Origin: Bacteroidota bacterium
GTDB taxonomy: Bacteria > Bacteroidota > Bacteroidia > Bacteroidales > F082
Direction of reading: 5' to 3'
NCBI GenBank assembly: GCA_002686705.1
Contig: NYYH01000023.1
Span: forward strand, 1-14,172
DNA: 14,172 nt
Below, piece by piece: positions 13,516-14,172 of this stretch. Each line of letters starts with the position of its first letter. The first letter of the stretch is position 1. The translations under genes and the position numbers were made by a program. The notes below the pieces were generated by a model. It saw nothing but the letters and a program-made list of their open reading frames with translations, was not told the origin of the DNA and searched no databases.

Positions 13516-14172
13516 ATGGGATCAAAAGCTCTTGAATTTTTAGTTGAACTAAGAGAAAACAACAATCGTGATTGGTTTAAAGCAAACAAACAATATTATG
13601 AAGAAGCAAGAAGTGAATTTATTTCTATGATAGAAAACCTAATACCTGCCCTCGCAGCAACTAATCCATTAATTGGCAATTTGGCTGTAAAAGATACAGT
13701 TTTTAGGATTTATCGAGACGTTAGGTTTTCGAAGGACAAAAGTCCTTATAAAATAGCCTTTGGGGCTTATATGGCACCCGGTGGTAGAAAATCAATGCTA
13801 CCTGGCCATTATTTTCACATCGAACCTGATAACAGTTTTCTCGCCGGTGGATCACACAATCCCGCTGGTGATCGTCTCAAAAGTATCCGGTCAGAGATCT
13901 ATTATAATAGTTCAGAATTCAATTCAATTATTAATGCTAGTAGTTTTAAAAAATTGTTTGGTGAATTAAGTGGCGATAAACTGGTACGCCCTCCAATTGG
14001 GTTTCCCAAGGATTTTGATGATATTGAATTACTAAAATTTAAGGAATATATTGTTCTTCATAAGATCAAAGATAGTGTCGTCACCAGACCTGATTTTCTT
14101 AATATTTCTGTAGATATTTTTGAAAAGATGAATCCGTTTATTGCTTTTCTAAATCGTGCACTAAGAAGCTAA
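13516..14172 (+). CDS. DUF2461 family protein
   Basis: 218-residue cytoplasmic protein of the DUF2461 (TIGR02453) family, present across many bacteria and some fungi and of unknown function. Conserved blocks are ENNNRDWFKANKQYYEEAR near the N-terminus, RIYRDVRFSKDKSPYK (64-79), the GAYMAPGG segment, YFHIEPDNSFLAGGSHNP (99-116) and the C-terminal VVTRPDFL. The length is typical and the stop codon TAA is the last three bases of the window, so the gene is complete. The ATG at 13516 fits the family start, where a leucine-rich helix leads into the NNRDWF motif. There is no signal peptide or TM segment. It is divergent from the PorV/OmpP1-like operon and probably shares its regulatory region with the 10-bp inverted repeat. 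The downstream neighbour is not visible. Confidence 0.93.
   Translation: MGSKALEFLVELRENNNRDWFKANKQYYEEARSEFISMIENLIPALAATNPLIGNLAVKDTVFRIYRDVRFSKDKSPYKIAFGAYMAPGGRKSMLPGHYFHIEPDNSFLAGGSHNPAGDRLKSIRSEIYYNSSEFNSIINASSFKKLFGELSGDKLVRPPIGFPKDFDDIELLKFKEYIVLHKIKDSVVTRPDFLNISVDIFEKMNPFIAFLNRALRS

Overview
The window looks like a chromosomal segment of a low-GC member of the Bacteroidota, most likely class Bacteroidia. The evidence is as follows. Copies of the Bacteroidota promoter -7 box (TAnnTTTG) lie upstream of most genes. Shine-Dalgarno sequences are essentially absent before start codons. There is a PorV/OmpP1-like outer-membrane protein and a helix-hairpin-helix/beta-barrel envelope protein of a type I associate with this phylum. 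A DnaE polymerase carries an N-terminal DnaQ-like exonuclease. I see no phage, IS element, CRISPR array, rRNA or tRNA. Most genes are housekeeping.

Layout. Positions 1-2282 (minus strand) hold a tight three-gene operon: 2-oxoacid dehydrogenase E2, then a DnaQ-like exonuclease with an ExoX-type C-terminal domain, then the start of a fumarylacetoacetate-hydrolase-family enzyme that runs off the left edge. The spacings are 1 and 2 nt. Positions 2283-2910 are a very AT-rich non-coding stretch with promoter-like boxes and short repeats. Positions 2911-3366 (plus) encode a small XRE-type regulator, convergent with nucleoside diphosphate kinase (minus, 3408-3830). The ndk-dnaE divergent region contains a perfect 12-bp inverted repeat whose two arms each carry a -7 box, pointing outward. 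Positions 4250-8491 (plus) encode the replicative DNA polymerase III alpha subunit with a fused proofreading exonuclease and an apparently intact PHP metal site. Thioredoxin (own promoter), a DUF58 protein and a small two-TM zinc-ribbon protein follow on the plus strand. Positions 10444-13422 (minus) hold a two-gene envelope operon: a PorV/OmpP1-like outer-membrane protein, then a secreted HhH/beta-barrel protein. A divergent DUF2461 gene (plus) ends with the window. A perfect 10-bp inverted repeat sits between these last two transcription units.

The genes do not form one pathway. The most notable items are the exonuclease-PHP-polymerase fusion with two potential proofreading sites in one chain, the HhH-barrel/OmpP1-like envelope pair of unknown function, and the two symmetric elements in divergent promoter regions. 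Three gene starts were chosen or corrected by hand: ndk, dnaE and trxA. In these the longest open frame begins at a TTG, and in ndk and trxA that TTG lies inside a -7 promoter box. I do not see a clearly new defence or mobile system here.
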